Shown here one piece after another: positions 8,926-18,248 of a stretch of DNA of 64,000 nucleotides. The translations under genes were made by a program, and so were the position numbers. The first letter of the stretch is position 1. Every line of letters starts with the position of its first letter. Source of the DNA: Sphingomonas sp. G-3-2-10 (GTDB lineage Bacteria > Pseudomonadota > Alphaproteobacteria > Sphingomonadales > Sphingomonadaceae); the NCBI RefSeq assembly GCF_012927115.1, contig NZ_JABBFY010000001.1:806001-870000 (forward strand). The letters are read 5' to 3'. A model generated the notes under the pieces. That model did no database searches. It worked only from the letters and a program-made list of their open reading frames with translations, and was not told where the DNA came from.

Positions 8926-10549
8926 AAATCGCCTCCTTGAACGGCTCCATGCCGATGCGGCGATAGGTGTCGAGGAAACGTTCCCCGTCGGTACGCTGCG
9001 CCAGATAGACGTCGGTCGCCTTTTCCACCGCATCGACGATGCCGTCCTCGTCGAAGCCCGGGCCGGTGATCTTGCCGAGCGACACGTCCTCCGCGCCCGA
9101 TCCGCCGAGCAGCAGCTGGTAATTCTCCACGCCCTTACGGTCGACGCCGAGGATGCCGATGTGACCGGCATGGTGGTGGCCGCAAGCGTTGATGCAGCCG
9201 CTGATCTTGAGCTTCAGTTCGCCCAGATCGCGCTGGCGGCCGAGATCGGCGAAGCGGTTGTGGATCTTCTGCGCCACGGGGATCGAGCGCGCATTGGCGA
9301 GGCTGCAATAATCGAGGCCGGGGCAGGCGATGATGTCGCTGATCAGGTCGAGATTGGCTTCGGCCAGGCCATTGTCGGCGAGGATCTGCCAGATCGTATG
9401 GAGGTCGGCCTTCTTCACATGCGGCAGGACGATGTTCTGCGCATGGGTGACGCGCAGCTCGTCGAAGCTGTACTTCTCGGCAAGGTCGGCCATCAGGTCG
9501 ATCTGCGCCGACGTCGCATCGCCCGGAATGCCGCCCTGCGGCTTCAGGCTGATATTGACGATCGCATAGCCCGGCGCCTTGTGGGCGATGACGTTCTGGT
9601 CGAGCCAGACCGCGAAGTCGGGATCGCTGCGGTCGACCGCGTCCGAAGCGCCGGCGTCATAGGCGGGCGGGGCGAAGAAGGCGGCGATGCGATCGAATTC
9701 GGCCTGGGGCGGATCGATGCCGAGCGCCTTCACCTTGACGAACTCTTCCTCGACCTGGCGGCCATATTCGTCCGCGCCGATTTCGTGGACGAGGATCTTG
9801 ATGCGCGCCTTGTAGATATTATCGCGGCGGCCGTAGCGGTTATAGACGCGCAGGCAGGCTTCGAGATAGCTCAGCAGGTCCTCGGCGCCGACGAAATCCT
9901 TGATCTCGGGCGCGATCATCGGCGTGCGGCCCATGCCGCCGCCGACGAAGACCTTGCCGCCGAGCACGCCGTTCTTCTCGACCAGCTGGATGCCGATATC
10001 GTGCAGGCGCATCGCCGCGCGATCCTCTTCGGACGCGATCACGGCGATCTTGAACTTGCGCGGCAGGTAGCTGAATTCGGGGTGGAAGGTGCTCCACTGG
10101 CGCAACAGCTCGGCCCAGGGGCGCGGATCGGCGACTTCGTCCGCCGCGGCGCCGGCGAACTGGTCGGAGCTGATGTTGCGGATGCAGTTCCCGCTGGTCT
10201 GGATCGCGTGCATCTCGACCGAAGCGAGATCGGCGAGGATGTCCGGCGCGTCCTCCAGCTTGATCCAGTTGTACTGGAGGTTCTGGCGGGTGGTGAAATG
10301 GCCGTAATCGCGGTCATATTTGCGCGCGATATGGCCCAGCATCCGCATCTGGCGGCTGTCGAGCGTCCCATAGGGAATGGCGACGCGCAGCATATAGGCG
10401 TGAAGCTGGAGATAGAGGCCGTTCATCAGCCGCAGCGGCTTGAACTGGTCCTCGGTGATCTGGCCGGCGAGGCGGCGGGTCACCTGATCGCGGAATTCCT
10501 CGACGCGGGCGTCGACGATCGACTGATCGTAATTGTCGTACTTGTACAT
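8918..10549 (-). CDS. cysI: Sulfite reductase hemoprotein subunit (nitrite/sulfite reductase family)
   Basis: Six-electron reduction of sulfite to sulfide using siroheme coupled to a [4Fe-4S] cluster. The cluster/siroheme cysteines are C409 and C415 (CPGLDYC) and C452 and C456 (CINAC-GHHH), exactly the family spacing. Two ferredoxin-like half-domains and the TRQNLQYNWI and GGKVFVGGGMGR blocks are present; length 543 is normal. No flavoprotein partner CysJ lies nearby, so electrons probably come from ferredoxin. One base separates it from DUF2849 upstream. Its siroheme precursor is made by the cobA product in the same operon. Confidence 0.95.
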   Translation of the reverse strand: MYKYDNYDQSIVDARVEEFRDQVTRRLAGQITEDQFKPLRLMNGLYLQLHAYMLRVAIPYGTLDSRQMRMLGHIARKYDRDYGHFTTRQNLQYNWIKLEDAPDILADLASVEMHAIQTSGNCIRNISSDQFAGAAADEVADPRPWAELLRQWSTFHPEFSYLPRKFKIAVIASEEDRAAMRLHDIGIQLVEKNGVLGGKVFVGGGMGRTPMIAPEIKDFVGAEDLLSYLEACLRVYNRYGRRDNIYKARIKILVHEIGADEYGRQVEEEFVKVKALGIDPPQAEFDRIAAFFAPPAYDAGASDAVDRSDPDFAVWLDQNVIAHKAPGYAIVNISLKPQGGIPGDATSAQIDLMADLAEKYSFDELRVTHAQNIVLPHVKKADLHTIWQILADNGLAEANLDLISDIIACPGLDYCSLANARSIPVAQKIHNRFADLGRQRDLGELKLKISGCINACGHHHAGHIGILGVDRKGVENYQLLLGGSGAEDVSLGKITGPGFDEDGIVDAVEKATDVYLAQRTDGERFLDTYRRIGMEPFKEAIYG

Positions 10550-10550
10550 G

Positions 10551-10847
10551 TCAGATCACCCAGCTGCCGGCATTCGGGTCGGCGGGTTTGAGCGTGAGGT
10601 CGGGCCGCACCGTCGGGCCGAGTGCGCGGACGCGGTCCTTGATATGCGCGGGGCGGGGGCCTTCGGGGGTTATGGTCGCGTCGATCACATAGGGGGCGTT
10701 GACCCGGCGTGCGCCTTCCTCGGCATGCGCGATCGCTTCGCCCTGATCGGCGACGTCAACGGCATCCTCGACATGGCGCGACCAGCCATTGCCGGTCCAC
10801 CAGGTCACGTCGCCGCTGCCCAGATCGTTTCCGGTGAGGAGTTTCAT
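10551..10847 (-). CDS. DUF2849 domain protein in the sulfite-reductase operon
   Basis: A 98-residue protein, starting MKLLTGNDLGSGDVTWW, of the DUF2849 family that sits between cobA and cysI in many alphaproteobacteria. It is small and soluble, with no cysteines for metal binding. Its role is not known; constant linkage to siroheme synthesis and sulfite reductase suggests a helper function in that pathway. The start overlaps the cobA stop by four bases (ATGA) and its own stop is one base from cysI, so it is firmly part of the operon. Confidence 0.9.
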   Translation of the reverse strand: MKLLTGNDLGSGDVTWWTGNGWSRHVEDAVDVADQGEAIAHAEEGARRVNAPYVIDATITPEGPRPAHIKDRVRALGPTVRPDLTLKPADPNAGSWVI

Positions 10848-11629
10848 GCAAGTGCCTCCGCGGCCTTCGCCCATTGGGCAAGCTTGTTTTCGGCGTCGGA
10901 CAGCATCACGACTTCGCCAACGACGATGATCGCCGGGCTCTTCACCTTCTCGCGCTCGACCATCGGGCCAAGGTCCGCGAGCAGAGTACGCATCGCGCGC
11001 GATCCTTCCAGCGTGCCGCGCTCGAGCACCGCGACCGGCATGTCGGGAGCGACGCCGTCGTTCATCAGCTTCTCGCTGATGTCGGGGCAGGTCGCGACGC
11101 CCATATAGATCACCAGCGTGCGGCCCTTGCCGGCGAGGCCGGACCAGTTCTGCTCGGAGAGGCCTTTGCACTGGCCCGCGACGAAACTGACCGCGCTCGA
11201 CCAGTCGCGATGGGTCAGCGGCAGCATCGCTTCGGCGGCGGCACCAAGCGCCGCGGAGATGCCGGGAATGACTTCGACGCGCAGGCCCGCTTCGCGCACC
11301 GCTTCGACTTCCTCGCCGCCACGGCCGAAGATGAACGGATCGCCGCCCTTCAGCCGAACGACGATCGCGCCGGTCTTCACATGCGCGACGATCAGCGCGT
11401 TGATCGCATCCTGCGAGAGGGTGTGCTTGGAACGCTGCTTGGCGACCGAGATGCGGTGCGCCTGAGGAGCGAGATCGAGCACGCGCGAATCGACGAGGCC
11501 GTCATGGACGAGCACATCGGCTTCGCGCAGCGCTTCGACGGCGCGGACGGTCAGCAGGCCCGGATCGCCCGGACCGGCACCGACAAGGATCACGCGCCCA
11601 CGCGCGGAAGGATCGAGAAGGCTTGCCAT
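10844..11629 (-). CDS. cobA: Uroporphyrinogen-III C-methyltransferase
   Basis: SAM-dependent methylation of uroporphyrinogen III to precorrin-2, the first step to siroheme. The tetrapyrrole methylase signatures are all present: VILVGAGPGDPGLLTVRA at the N-terminus, VRLKGGDPFIFGRGGEE in the middle and the PLTHRDWSS block. The protein lacks the CysG N-terminal dehydrogenase/chelatase domain, so those steps must be done elsewhere. I chose MASLLD at 11629; an upstream TTG at 11665 is possible and neither has a convincing Shine-Dalgarno sequence. It heads the sulfite-reduction operon and supplies the precursor for the CysI cofactor. Confidence 0.93.
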   Translation of the reverse strand: MASLLDPSARGRVILVGAGPGDPGLLTVRAVEALREADVLVHDGLVDSRVLDLAPQAHRISVAKQRSKHTLSQDAINALIVAHVKTGAIVVRLKGGDPFIFGRGGEEVEAVREAGLRVEVIPGISAALGAAAEAMLPLTHRDWSSAVSFVAGQCKGLSEQNWSGLAGKGRTLVIYMGVATCPDISEKLMNDGVAPDMPVAVLERGTLEGSRAMRTLLADLGPMVEREKVKSPAIIVVGEVVMLSDAENKLAQWAKAAEALA

Positions 11630-11688
11630 GCGGCGGGAGATGGGCCGCGAGGGCCGGAACGGCAACGGAGGATGGTTTGGGGTTGGGG

Positions 11689-11706
11689 TAGGGAAACTAT
11701 TCCCTA
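11689..11706. promoter_or_regulatory. Palindromic operator candidate before the cobA-cysIH operon
   Basis: A perfect inverted repeat, TAGGGAA-ACTA-TTCCCTA, lies about 60 bases upstream of the cobA start and just past the end of the sterol-desaturase-like gene. Position and symmetry are what a transcription factor controlling sulfur assimilation would need. Its shape resembles sites of Rrf2-type regulators, which is only a suggestion. Confidence 0.45.
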
Positions 11707-11719
11707 TCGAACAAGGGCA

Positions 11720-12544
11720 TCAGGCGGGGACCTCATCCGCCAACGGGTCGACCACGGATCCGGCGTCGTAGCGCCCGGGCAGGGTCAGCCATTCGCCCAC
11801 CGTGCGCGGCTGATCCACTTCCGCCAGTCCGGTATCCGGCCACTCGTCCTTCGCCGGAAACCACGCGGTCCGGAACAGCCGGTCCCAGATCGTCGTGAAC
11901 GCTCCGAAATTATGGTCGAAATGCTTCTCTTCCAGTGAATGGTGGATACGGTGGAAGCGATTGTCGACGAGCGCGCTGCGCAACGGTCCGAAATCGATCG
12001 CGGCGGGCGAGTGGATATAGCTCGAATGGAGGAACAGGATCACCGTCATCAGCGGCGCGACCGGCCCGGTATCGGAGAGGATCAGGCTGGTCGGTATGAT
12101 GAACAGGAGCGAGTAGAAGATCGGCTCGCTGATATGGTGGAAGGCATTGACCGCACTCAGCTCGCGGATCGAGTGATGCACCGCGTGGTAGCGCCAGAAC
12201 CAGCGATGCTGGGCGCGGTGGAACCAGTAGAAGAAAAAGTCGCCCACCACCGCACCTGCGATCGGCGCGGCGATCCAGGCCAGCGCCCCGGTCCAGCTCA
12301 TCGTCAACGGCAGGGTGATCAGCGGATGGATGCCGATCAGCGCCCAGATCTCGCGAAACAGCGCGAGCCCCAGCGCATTGACCGGCAGGAAGATCGCCCA
12401 GAACAGCAATCCGGACAGCCGCCCGCGGATCGACGTTCTGCTGCGCGGCAGCAGCAGCTCAAGCGCGGTCATGAAGGCGAACGCAAACGCCCAGCACGGC
12501 GCCGCGCTGGCGAGATGATCGATAACGGGAGCGAGCGCATCCAT
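11720..12544 (-). CDS. Sterol desaturase / fatty acid hydroxylase family membrane enzyme
   Basis: Membrane-bound di-iron oxygenase of the ERG3/fatty acid hydroxylase superfamily. Four or more membrane segments are visible, beginning with ASAAPCWAFAFAFMTALELLL. The histidine clusters that bind iron are present in order: HRAQH, HAVHHS, AFHH and HRIHHS. Length 274 is typical. In sphingomonads such enzymes may act on hopanoids, carotenoids or sphingolipid acyl chains; the sequence alone does not say which. It sits between the lipoprotein gene (24-base gap) and cobA on the same strand. Confidence 0.85.
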   Translation of the reverse strand: MDALAPVIDHLASAAPCWAFAFAFMTALELLLPRSRTSIRGRLSGLLFWAIFLPVNALGLALFREIWALIGIHPLITLPLTMSWTGALAWIAAPIAGAVVGDFFFYWFHRAQHRWFWRYHAVHHSIRELSAVNAFHHISEPIFYSLLFIIPTSLILSDTGPVAPLMTVILFLHSSYIHSPAAIDFGPLRSALVDNRFHRIHHSLEEKHFDHNFGAFTTIWDRLFRTAWFPAKDEWPDTGLAEVDQPRTVGEWLTLPGRYDAGSVVDPLADEVPA

Positions 12545-12568
12545 GCCGAAGGCATCGCATGGAAAGGG

Positions 12569-13003
12569 TTAACGCTCCTTCTCGGTGCCGCAGCGGATCA
12601 GCGTAATCGGCTGAAAAATCTTCGATTCCACGCGCATTCCCCCGCCCGCCGGGAAACGGAGCTTCACCACATCCTCGCTCTGCTCGTCTTCGGCGAAGCA
12701 GGTGGCGGCGGCGTCATAGCCGCCGGGGACATTGGCCAAACGGTGGAAATCGCACGACACCTCGCCAGCGGTGGACAGATCCATCTCCTCAAACCGCCAC
12801 GCGCCGTCCTTGCACAGCCCGGCATTGGCAGCCCAGCGGCCGATATAGCGGGCAGGCTCCGGCGCCGGCGCTGGCGTGACCGAGGGCGCGGGTTCGGGCT
12901 TGGAAACCGGCGGCGCAGTTTCGGGCAGGTCGGCGGTCTGGTTGACCGGTTCGGACGAACAGGCGCCGAGCGCCAGCGCGGCAAGCGGAAGCAATCCTCT
13001 CAT
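12569..13003 (-). CDS. Hypothetical lipoprotein
   Basis: A 144-residue lipoprotein of unknown function. The N-terminus MRGLLPLAALALGACSS is a type II signal peptide with the lipobox L-G-A-C. A proline/alanine-rich linker (roughly residues 28-50) precedes a compact domain beginning ARYIGRWAANAGLCKDGAWRF, reminiscent of small META- or lysozyme-inhibitor-like beta domains but not assignable. Three later cysteines could form disulfides. It follows fhs by 35 bases and precedes the desaturase-like gene, so probably shares a transcript, without an evident functional link. Confidence 0.75.
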   Translation of the reverse strand: MRGLLPLAALALGACSSEPVNQTADLPETAPPVSKPEPAPSVTPAPAPEPARYIGRWAANAGLCKDGAWRFEEMDLSTAGEVSCDFHRLANVPGGYDAAATCFAEDEQSEDVVKLRFPAGGGMRVESKIFQPITLIRCGTEKER

Positions 13004-13038
13004 CCCGGGCAAACGGGCGAGCCGGGCGCGGCGTTCCG

Positions 13039-14703
13039 TCAGAACAGCCCCTCGACCGCCCCATCCGCGCCGATCCGGATCGACTCCGCGGCGGGCACGC
13101 GCGGCAGACCGGGCATCGTCATGATCTCGCCGCAGATCGCCACGACGAACCCCGCGCCGGCCGCAAGCCGCACCTCGCGCACCGGCACGACATGGCCCGT
13201 GGGTGCGCCCAGCGCGGCGGGATCGGTCGAGAAGCTGTACTGCGTCTTCGCCATGCACACCGGCAGATGGCCGAATCCGGCTTCCTCCCAGCGCTTGAGC
13301 TGCGCCTTCACGCTCGGATCGGCCACGGCTTCCTCGGCGCGATAGATGCGGGTCGCGACGGTGTTGATCTTGTCGAACAGGGGCAGGTCGTCGGCATAAA
13401 GCGGCGCGAACTGCGCCCCGCCGCCGGTCAGCGCCACGACTTCCTCCGCCAGCGCTTCCGCGCCCGCGCCGCCGTCTGCCCAATGGGTGCAGCGGATCGC
13501 CTTGGCCCCCTGTGCTGCCGCGATTTCGGCGATCACCGCGACTTCCTGCTCGGTGTCGCTGGTGAAGTGGTTGATCGCCACCACCACCGGCACGCCGAAC
13601 TGGCGGACATTCTCCAGATGCCGCGCGAGGTTCACGCCACCCCGGCGCACCGCTTCGGCATCGGGCGCGCCCAGATCGGCCTTGGCCACCCCGCCATTCA
13701 TCTTGAGCGCACGCACCGTGGCGACTACCACCGCGGCGGCAGGTTTCAGCCCCGCCTGACGGCATTTGATGTCGAAGAATTTCTCCGCGCCCAGATCGGC
13801 GCCGAACCCGGCTTCTGTCACGACATAATCGGCCAGCTTCAGCCCCGCCCGCGTCGCGATCACCGAGTTGCAGCCATGCGCGATGTTCGCGAACGGCCCG
13901 CCGTGGAGCAGGGCAGGGGTGCCCTCCAGCGTCTGCACCAGATTGGGCATGATCGCATCCTTCAGCAGCACGGCCATCGCGCCATCGGCCTTCAGGTCGC
14001 GCGCGGTTACCGGCTGCTTGCCGCGCGTCTGCGCCACCACGATCCGGCCCAGCCTTGCCTCCAGATCTTCAAGACCCGTCGCAAGGCACAGGATCGCCAT
14101 GACTTCGCTGGCGACGGTGATGTCGAACCCGCTTTCGCGCGGATAGCCGTTGGCGGGGCCGCCGAGCGACTGTGCCACGTCGCGCAGCGCGCGGTCGTTC
14201 ATGTCGAGCACGCGGCGCCAGGTGATCCGCCGCACGTCGATGTCCAGCGCATTGCCCCAATGGACATGATTGTCGATCATCGCCGCCAGCAGATTGTGCG
14301 CGCTGGTGATCGCGTGGAAATCGCCGGTGAAGTGGAGATTGATGTCCTCCATCGGCACCACCTGCGCATAGCCGCCACCGGCCGCGCCGCCCTTGGTGCC
14401 GAAGCATGGCCCGAGCGACGGTTCGCGCAGGCAGAGCGCGGTGCGCTTGCCGATCCGGGTCAGCGCATCGGCGAGGCCGACGGAGGTGGTCGTCTTGCCT
14501 TCTCCCGCAGGCGTCGGGTTGATCGCGGTGACGAGGATCAGCTTGCCCTCGCGCTCCGGCTGCGCCTCGATCCAGCTCAGATCGACCTTGGCCTTGGTGC
14601 GCCCGTAATAGTGCAAGGCCGGCTCGGGAATATCGAGCCGGGCGGCGATTTCGGGAATGGGATGAAGCGCGGCGGCGCGCGAAATCTCGATATCGGAAAG
14701 CAT
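13039..14703 (-). CDS. fhs: Formate--tetrahydrofolate ligase
   Basis: ATP-dependent synthesis of 10-formyl-THF from formate, feeding one-carbon metabolism. The P-loop is TPAGEGKT at residues 64-71; other signatures include [26 protein letters not shown] (GPCFGTKGG visible), [10 protein letters not shown] and the [13 protein letters not shown] block. Length 554 matches the family. The start at 14703 ([10 protein letters not shown]) begins the conserved region. It faces rmuC across a 207-base divergent gap containing a tandem 11-base motif. It may support formate assimilation or purine and serine metabolism. Confidence 0.97.
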   Translation of the reverse strand: MLSDIEISRAAALHPIPEIAARLDIPEPALHYYGRTKAKVDLSWIEAQPEREGKLILVTAINPTPAGEGKTTTSVGLADALTRIGKRTALCLREPSLGPCFGTKGGAAGGGYAQVVPMEDINLHFTGDFHAITSAHNLLAAMIDNHVHWGNALDIDVRRITWRRVLDMNDRALRDVAQSLGGPANGYPRESGFDITVASEVMAILCLATGLEDLEARLGRIVVAQTRGKQPVTARDLKADGAMAVLLKDAIMPNLVQTLEGTPALLHGGPFANIAHGCNSVIATRAGLKLADYVVTEAGFGADLGAEKFFDIKCRQAGLKPAAAVVVATVRALKMNGGVAKADLGAPDAEAVRRGGVNLARHLENVRQFGVPVVVAINHFTSDTEQEVAVIAEIAAAQGAKAIRCTHWADGGAGAEALAEEVVALTGGGAQFAPLYADDLPLFDKINTVATRIYRAEEAVADPSVKAQLKRWEEAGFGHLPVCMAKTQYSFSTDPAALGAPTGHVVPVREVRLAAGAGFVVAICGEIMTMPGLPRVPAAESIRIGADGAVEGLF

Positions 14704-14868
14704 ATGCGGGCGGACGGTAGCGCCCCTGATTGTGCCTGCAAGTGGGGCGTTGCGACGCTCGCGAAAAATCGCTGTCCCACAGAAAATGTTCGGTCTATGT
14801 TCCTGCGTGGAGCGCTCTTGTGCAAGGGCCTGCGACCGCTTGTGTCGCCTCACATGCGAAGCGCGATA

Positions 14869-14890
14869 GTGTAAAGTTAGTGTCAACTTA
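14869..14890. promoter_or_regulatory. Tandem 11-base motif in the fhs/rmuC divergent region
   Basis: Two adjacent copies, AGTGTAAAGTT and AGTGTCAACTT, differ at two positions and together contain the inverted arms AAGTT-N6-AACTT. This AT-rich block sits just before the rmuC start in an otherwise GC-rich gap. It may be an operator or part of a promoter; the binding factor is unknown. Confidence 0.3.
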
Positions 14891-14910
14891 GCGTGACTTT
14901 TGGAGGTTTC

Positions 14911-16191
14911 TTGGACCCGCTCGCTCTCATTCTCGTTGTCGTGGCCCTGTTGGGTGGCCTGGCGCTCGGCTGGTTCCTTGGTGGGCGCGGGGCCGTGGAG
15001 GCGCGGAAAGAACGCGACCACTGGTTGAATGAGCACAAGGCCGCCGTGGCGGATCTTGGGCGAAAGGACATCGAGCTTGCGACACTGAGGGCAGAGACCT
15101 CGGGCCTCGAGGCGCGTTTCGCCGACCTCGCCAATCGTGCGCTCACCGAGGCGCAGGAAAGCTTTCTCAAGCGTGCCGACGATCGCTTCAGGCAATCGGA
15201 GGAAGCTGCGGGCCAGAACCTGAAGTCGCTGCTCCAGCCGGTCAGCGAACGGCTTCAGCGCTATGAGGAAGGCGTCGCGAAGGTCGAGGCGGAACGCCGC
15301 GATGCGTTCGGCGATCTCAAGGGGCAGATCGAGCAGATGCGGATCGGGCAGGAGCGCGTTTCGACCGAAGCCGCCAAGCTGGTCAATTCGCTGCGAAACG
15401 CGCCCAAGTCCCGCGGGCGCTGGGGCGAGCAGCAGCTCAAGAACGTGCTCGAGACGTGCGGCCTTTCCGAACACACCGATTTCCAGACCGAAGTGAGCAT
15501 CGGCGTCGAAGACGGCGGACGGCTGCGCCCCGATGCCATCGTCCGCGTGCCCGGCGGTCGCGCACTGGTGATCGACGCCAAGGTGTCGCTCAACGCGTAT
15601 CAGGATGCGTTCGGGGCGGTGGACGAGGCGGAACGGCAGATCGGCCTAGCCGCCCATGCCGCGTCGATGAAGGCGCATGTCAACGCGCTCGGCAACAAGG
15701 CGTATTGGAGCCAGTTCGACGACGCGCCCGACTATGTGATCATGTTCGTCCCCGGCGAACATTTCCTCTCCGCCGCGCTCGAATATGATCATGGCCTGTG
15801 GGATTTCGCGTTCGAGAAGCGCGTGCTTCTGGCCACGCCGACCAATCTGATCGCCATCGCCCGCACCGTTGCGGCGGTGTGGCGTCAGGAGCGGCTGGCG
15901 GAAGATGCGCGCCGGATCGGCGAACTGGGCAAGGAGATGCACGAGCGTCTTGCCGTCGCGGCGGAACATATGCGCGTGGTTGGCGGCGGGTTGAGCAGCG
16001 CGGTCAATCGCTACAACCAGTTCGTCGGATCGTTCGAACGCAACGTGCTGAGCACCGGCCGCAAGTTCCGCGATCTCAATATCGAGACGACATCGAAGGA
16101 GATCCCCGAACTGCCTCCGGTCGAATCGCTGGCGCGCTATGGCGATGAAGCCGGGTTGATCTCCGGGCCGGTGGACGAAGCGGCCGAATAG
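14911..16191 (+). CDS. rmuC: DNA recombination protein RmuC homologue
   Basis: Homologue of E. coli RmuC, a membrane-anchored nuclease-fold protein that limits recombination at inverted repeats. The N-terminus [23 protein letters not shown] is a single membrane segment, then a long coiled coil (to about residue 130), then the RmuC domain with [19 protein letters not shown] and the conserved [12 protein letters not shown] favour a TTG start at 14911 because GGAGG lies four bases upstream; the GTG at 14893 lacks such a site. It is followed after two bases by an ATPase gene, so the two are expected to be co-translated. Confidence 0.9.
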   Translation: MDPLALILVVVALLGGLALGWFLGGRGAVEARKERDHWLNEHKAAVADLGRKDIELATLRAETSGLEARFADLANRALTEAQESFLKRADDRFRQSEEAAGQNLKSLLQPVSERLQRYEEGVAKVEAERRDAFGDLKGQIEQMRIGQERVSTEAAKLVNSLRNAPKSRGRWGEQQLKNVLETCGLSEHTDFQTEVSIGVEDGGRLRPDAIVRVPGGRALVIDAKVSLNAYQDAFGAVDEAERQIGLAAHAASMKAHVNALGNKAYWSQFDDAPDYVIMFVPGEHFLSAALEYDHGLWDFAFEKRVLLATPTNLIAIARTVAAVWRQERLAEDARRIGELGKEMHERLAVAAEHMRVVGGGLSSAVNRYNQFVGSFERNVLSTGRKFRDLNIETTSKEIPELPPVESLARYGDEAGLISGPVDEAAE

Positions 16192-16193
16192 CC

Positions 16194-16946
16194 GTGGCGA
16201 AATACCGGCACACCACGCTGCCGCCGCCCTATCTGAAGCGGGTCTGGCTCGATCTTCCGCCCGATATCGACCGGACGGCTTACCCCTGGTGCCTTCCGCT
16301 GTTTCGCACCGGCGAATTCGAGCTCGACTTCGACAAGCCGGTCACGATCATCGCGGGCGAGAATGGCGTCGGCAAATCGACATTGCTCGAAGCCATCGCG
16401 GTGCTGGCAGGGTTCGACGAATCCGGCGGGGGGCCGGGATATCGCGCGGTCGACAATTCGAGGGCTGTCGAGGCAGGCGGTGGCAGTCTGGCTTCGGGGC
16501 TCAAGGCAAGCTGGCTACCCAAGATCGGCAGCGGCTGGTTCTTTCGTGCGGAAAGCTTCTTCTCGGTCGCCCGCTATCTGGACGAAGCAGGCAGCCCGTC
16601 CGCCGACTTCCTCTCGCATTCGCATGGCGAGGGCTTCGTCCGCTTCTTCGAAGAGCGCTGTGCCCGGCCCGGCATCTTCCTGTTCGACGAACCCGAATCC
16701 GCACTCTCGCCCGCGCGCCAGTTCGAGTTCCTCAAGCTGCTCCGCCGGATGCAGGCCGGCGGTCAGTCGCAGGCGATCGTGGTGACGCACTCGCCGATCC
16801 TGATGGCGCTGCCCGAGGCGCGCCTGCTCGGCATGGGCAAATACGGGATCGAGCCGGTCGAGCTGGAGGATACCGCCCATTTTCGTATCTATCGCCAGTT
16901 CGTCGCCGACCCGCACGGGCTGGTCGGCGACATGCTGGCGGAATAG
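16194..16946 (+). CDS. ABC/AAA-type predicted ATPase (COG3910-like)
   Basis: A single-domain 250-residue ATPase of the SMC/ABC-like superfamily. Walker A is GENGVGKST at about residues 53-61; the Walker B strand is FLFDEPESAL with the signature-like ALSPARQ following, and a switch-type VVTHSPILM comes after. No membrane segment or partner domain is present, so it is a cytoplasmic stand-alone ATPase of unknown role. It starts with GTG two bases after the rmuC stop. The coupling suggests action with RmuC on DNA ends or on RNA, which is inference; the family is also found without RmuC. Confidence 0.8.
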   Translation: MAKYRHTTLPPPYLKRVWLDLPPDIDRTAYPWCLPLFRTGEFELDFDKPVTIIAGENGVGKSTLLEAIAVLAGFDESGGGPGYRAVDNSRAVEAGGGSLASGLKASWLPKIGSGWFFRAESFFSVARYLDEAGSPSADFLSHSHGEGFVRFFEERCARPGIFLFDEPESALSPARQFEFLKLLRRMQAGGQSQAIVVTHSPILMALPEARLLGMGKYGIEPVELEDTAHFRIYRQFVADPHGLVGDMLAE

Positions 16947-16949
16947 GCC

Positions 16950-17657
16950 TCAGCGGCGGCCCGGAGCCCGCGCCGGGGCCAGCACCAGCGTCTTGCCCGC
17001 GCGGCCGCTCAGTACCAGCTTGCCGTCGCGGTTGCGGCTCACGCTCAGGCGCTGGCCGAGCAGGTCGAGCAGGTTGCGCTCCTGCGTGATCGCATAGCGG
17101 CCCAGGCAGGCGCGGCGGGTGGTGGCCAGCGGGCCGGCGTTCAGGAAGCCGCGCTCCATGCGGAAGTCGCCGTTCAGGCTGTTGCAGCCGGTGTTGCCCG
17201 ACACGCGATTGCCGTTGAAGCTGAGGGTCACATTCGAGCCGCGCATCACCGGCACGCCGCCGATGCTCTGCACCTGCCAGTTGCCTTCGATCACCGAGCG
17301 CGGGTTCTCGGCCTGTGCGCTACCGCCGCCGCAGCCCTGATAGCGCCGGCCATCGACGGTGACGGTCACCGTGTCGCGATAGGTGCGGTCGCTCATTCCG
17401 TCGCTGCACGCGCGGTGAACGATGTTCACGTCGATCCGGCGGGTCTTGTAGATCTCGCCGGCAAAGCCGTTGATCACCCTGGGCGTGGCGACGATCACCG
17501 GGCGGCGATCCGGGGTCTCGAACTTCATCGTCCGCGAATCGATCGTCAGGCCCCAAAAGGGTTCGGTGCCCACCGCCTTGTACGGTGCGTCCCGCTGGGC
17601 CAGCGCGGGGCTGGCGAGGGCGGTCAGGGCAACAGCGGCGGCAAGCATCGTCTTCAT
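16950..17657 (-). CDS. META domain secreted protein (HslJ-like)
   Basis: Periplasmic protein of 235 residues with a clear signal peptide (MKTMLAAAVALTALASPALAQ). The first half (PYKAVGTEPFWGLTIDS) resembles the COG3650-type small domain; the second half is a META domain, with the marker GNTGCNSLNGDF and a closing RLSVSRNRDGKLVLSG. META proteins such as HslJ are tied to heat and antibiotic tolerance, but their mechanism is unclear. Four bases separate its stop from the convergent ATPase gene, leaving no room for a terminator. Confidence 0.8.
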   Translation of the reverse strand: MKTMLAAAVALTALASPALAQRDAPYKAVGTEPFWGLTIDSRTMKFETPDRRPVIVATPRVINGFAGEIYKTRRIDVNIVHRACSDGMSDRTYRDTVTVTVDGRRYQGCGGGSAQAENPRSVIEGNWQVQSIGGVPVMRGSNVTLSFNGNRVSGNTGCNSLNGDFRMERGFLNAGPLATTRRACLGRYAITQERNLLDLLGQRLSVSRNRDGKLVLSGRAGKTLVLAPARAPGRR

Positions 17658-17754
17658 GGTCGTTCTCCTTGAACGCTCAAATCGTCCCGCGTGGCTTAAC
17701 GCATGGTGGCCGATTTGTTTCGCTGCCGTTCAGGTCGAACGCCCGGTTTTCGCT

Positions 17755-18231
17755 TCAGCGCTTGGGATTGGCGCGGAAGACTTCCGCCGTCACCTCGCTG
17801 CGCGGGCGGCGGCCGTAATGGACCATGTCGCTGCTGTTGCTGAGGCAGGCATATTGATAGATCAGCAGCCCGTCATCGACCGGCTTGGGATCGAAGCCCG
17901 CATTGGCGTTCTCGACCCGGCCGTCGGCGTAATAGACGCGCGTCAATACGCCCGAACGGGTCTTCGCCGCGCAATCGAGACGCGCATCCACGCGGATCGC
18001 GATCACGCCGTCGCTATCGGCTTCGCGGAACATCAGGAAGGTGGGCAGCGTCGCGATATTGCCCTGCCGTTTCGGCGCGCCGTCGACCAGCAGCAGCTCG
18101 TCATCGATCCGCAGGTCGCCGCTGGGCATCAGCCACCAGTCGCCGGCCTGATCGACCTTGTCCGCCTGAGCGGCGGCGGGAAACGCTGCGCCCAGCGCGG
18201 CGGCGGCGATCAGCACACGGAACATCGGCAT
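17755..18231 (-). CDS. Hypothetical secreted protein
   Basis: A 158-residue protein with a signal peptide ending AAFPAAAQA. The mature part begins DKVDQAGDWWLMPSGDLRIDDELLLVD and has two cysteines, LDCAAK and YACLSN. I do not recognise a named family. The product is predicted periplasmic. It lies between the META protein and the methyltransferase gene on the same strand; gaps of 97 and 17 bases suggest it is transcribed with the methyltransferase. Confidence 0.65.
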   Translation of the reverse strand: MPMFRVLIAAAALGAAFPAAAQADKVDQAGDWWLMPSGDLRIDDELLLVDGAPKRQGNIATLPTFLMFREADSDGVIAIRVDARLDCAAKTRSGVLTRVYYADGRVENANAGFDPKPVDDGLLIYQYACLSNSSDMVHYGRRPRSEVTAEVFRANPKR

Positions 18232-18248
18232 TCTCCCCCTATGATCGG

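Noticed and set aside
14911..16946. RmuC-ATPase pair as a phage-defence system
   Set aside because: The pairing is suggestive, but no other defence gene, integrase or mobile boundary is present and both proteins look like chromosomal housekeeping families. I kept only the coupling as a finding.
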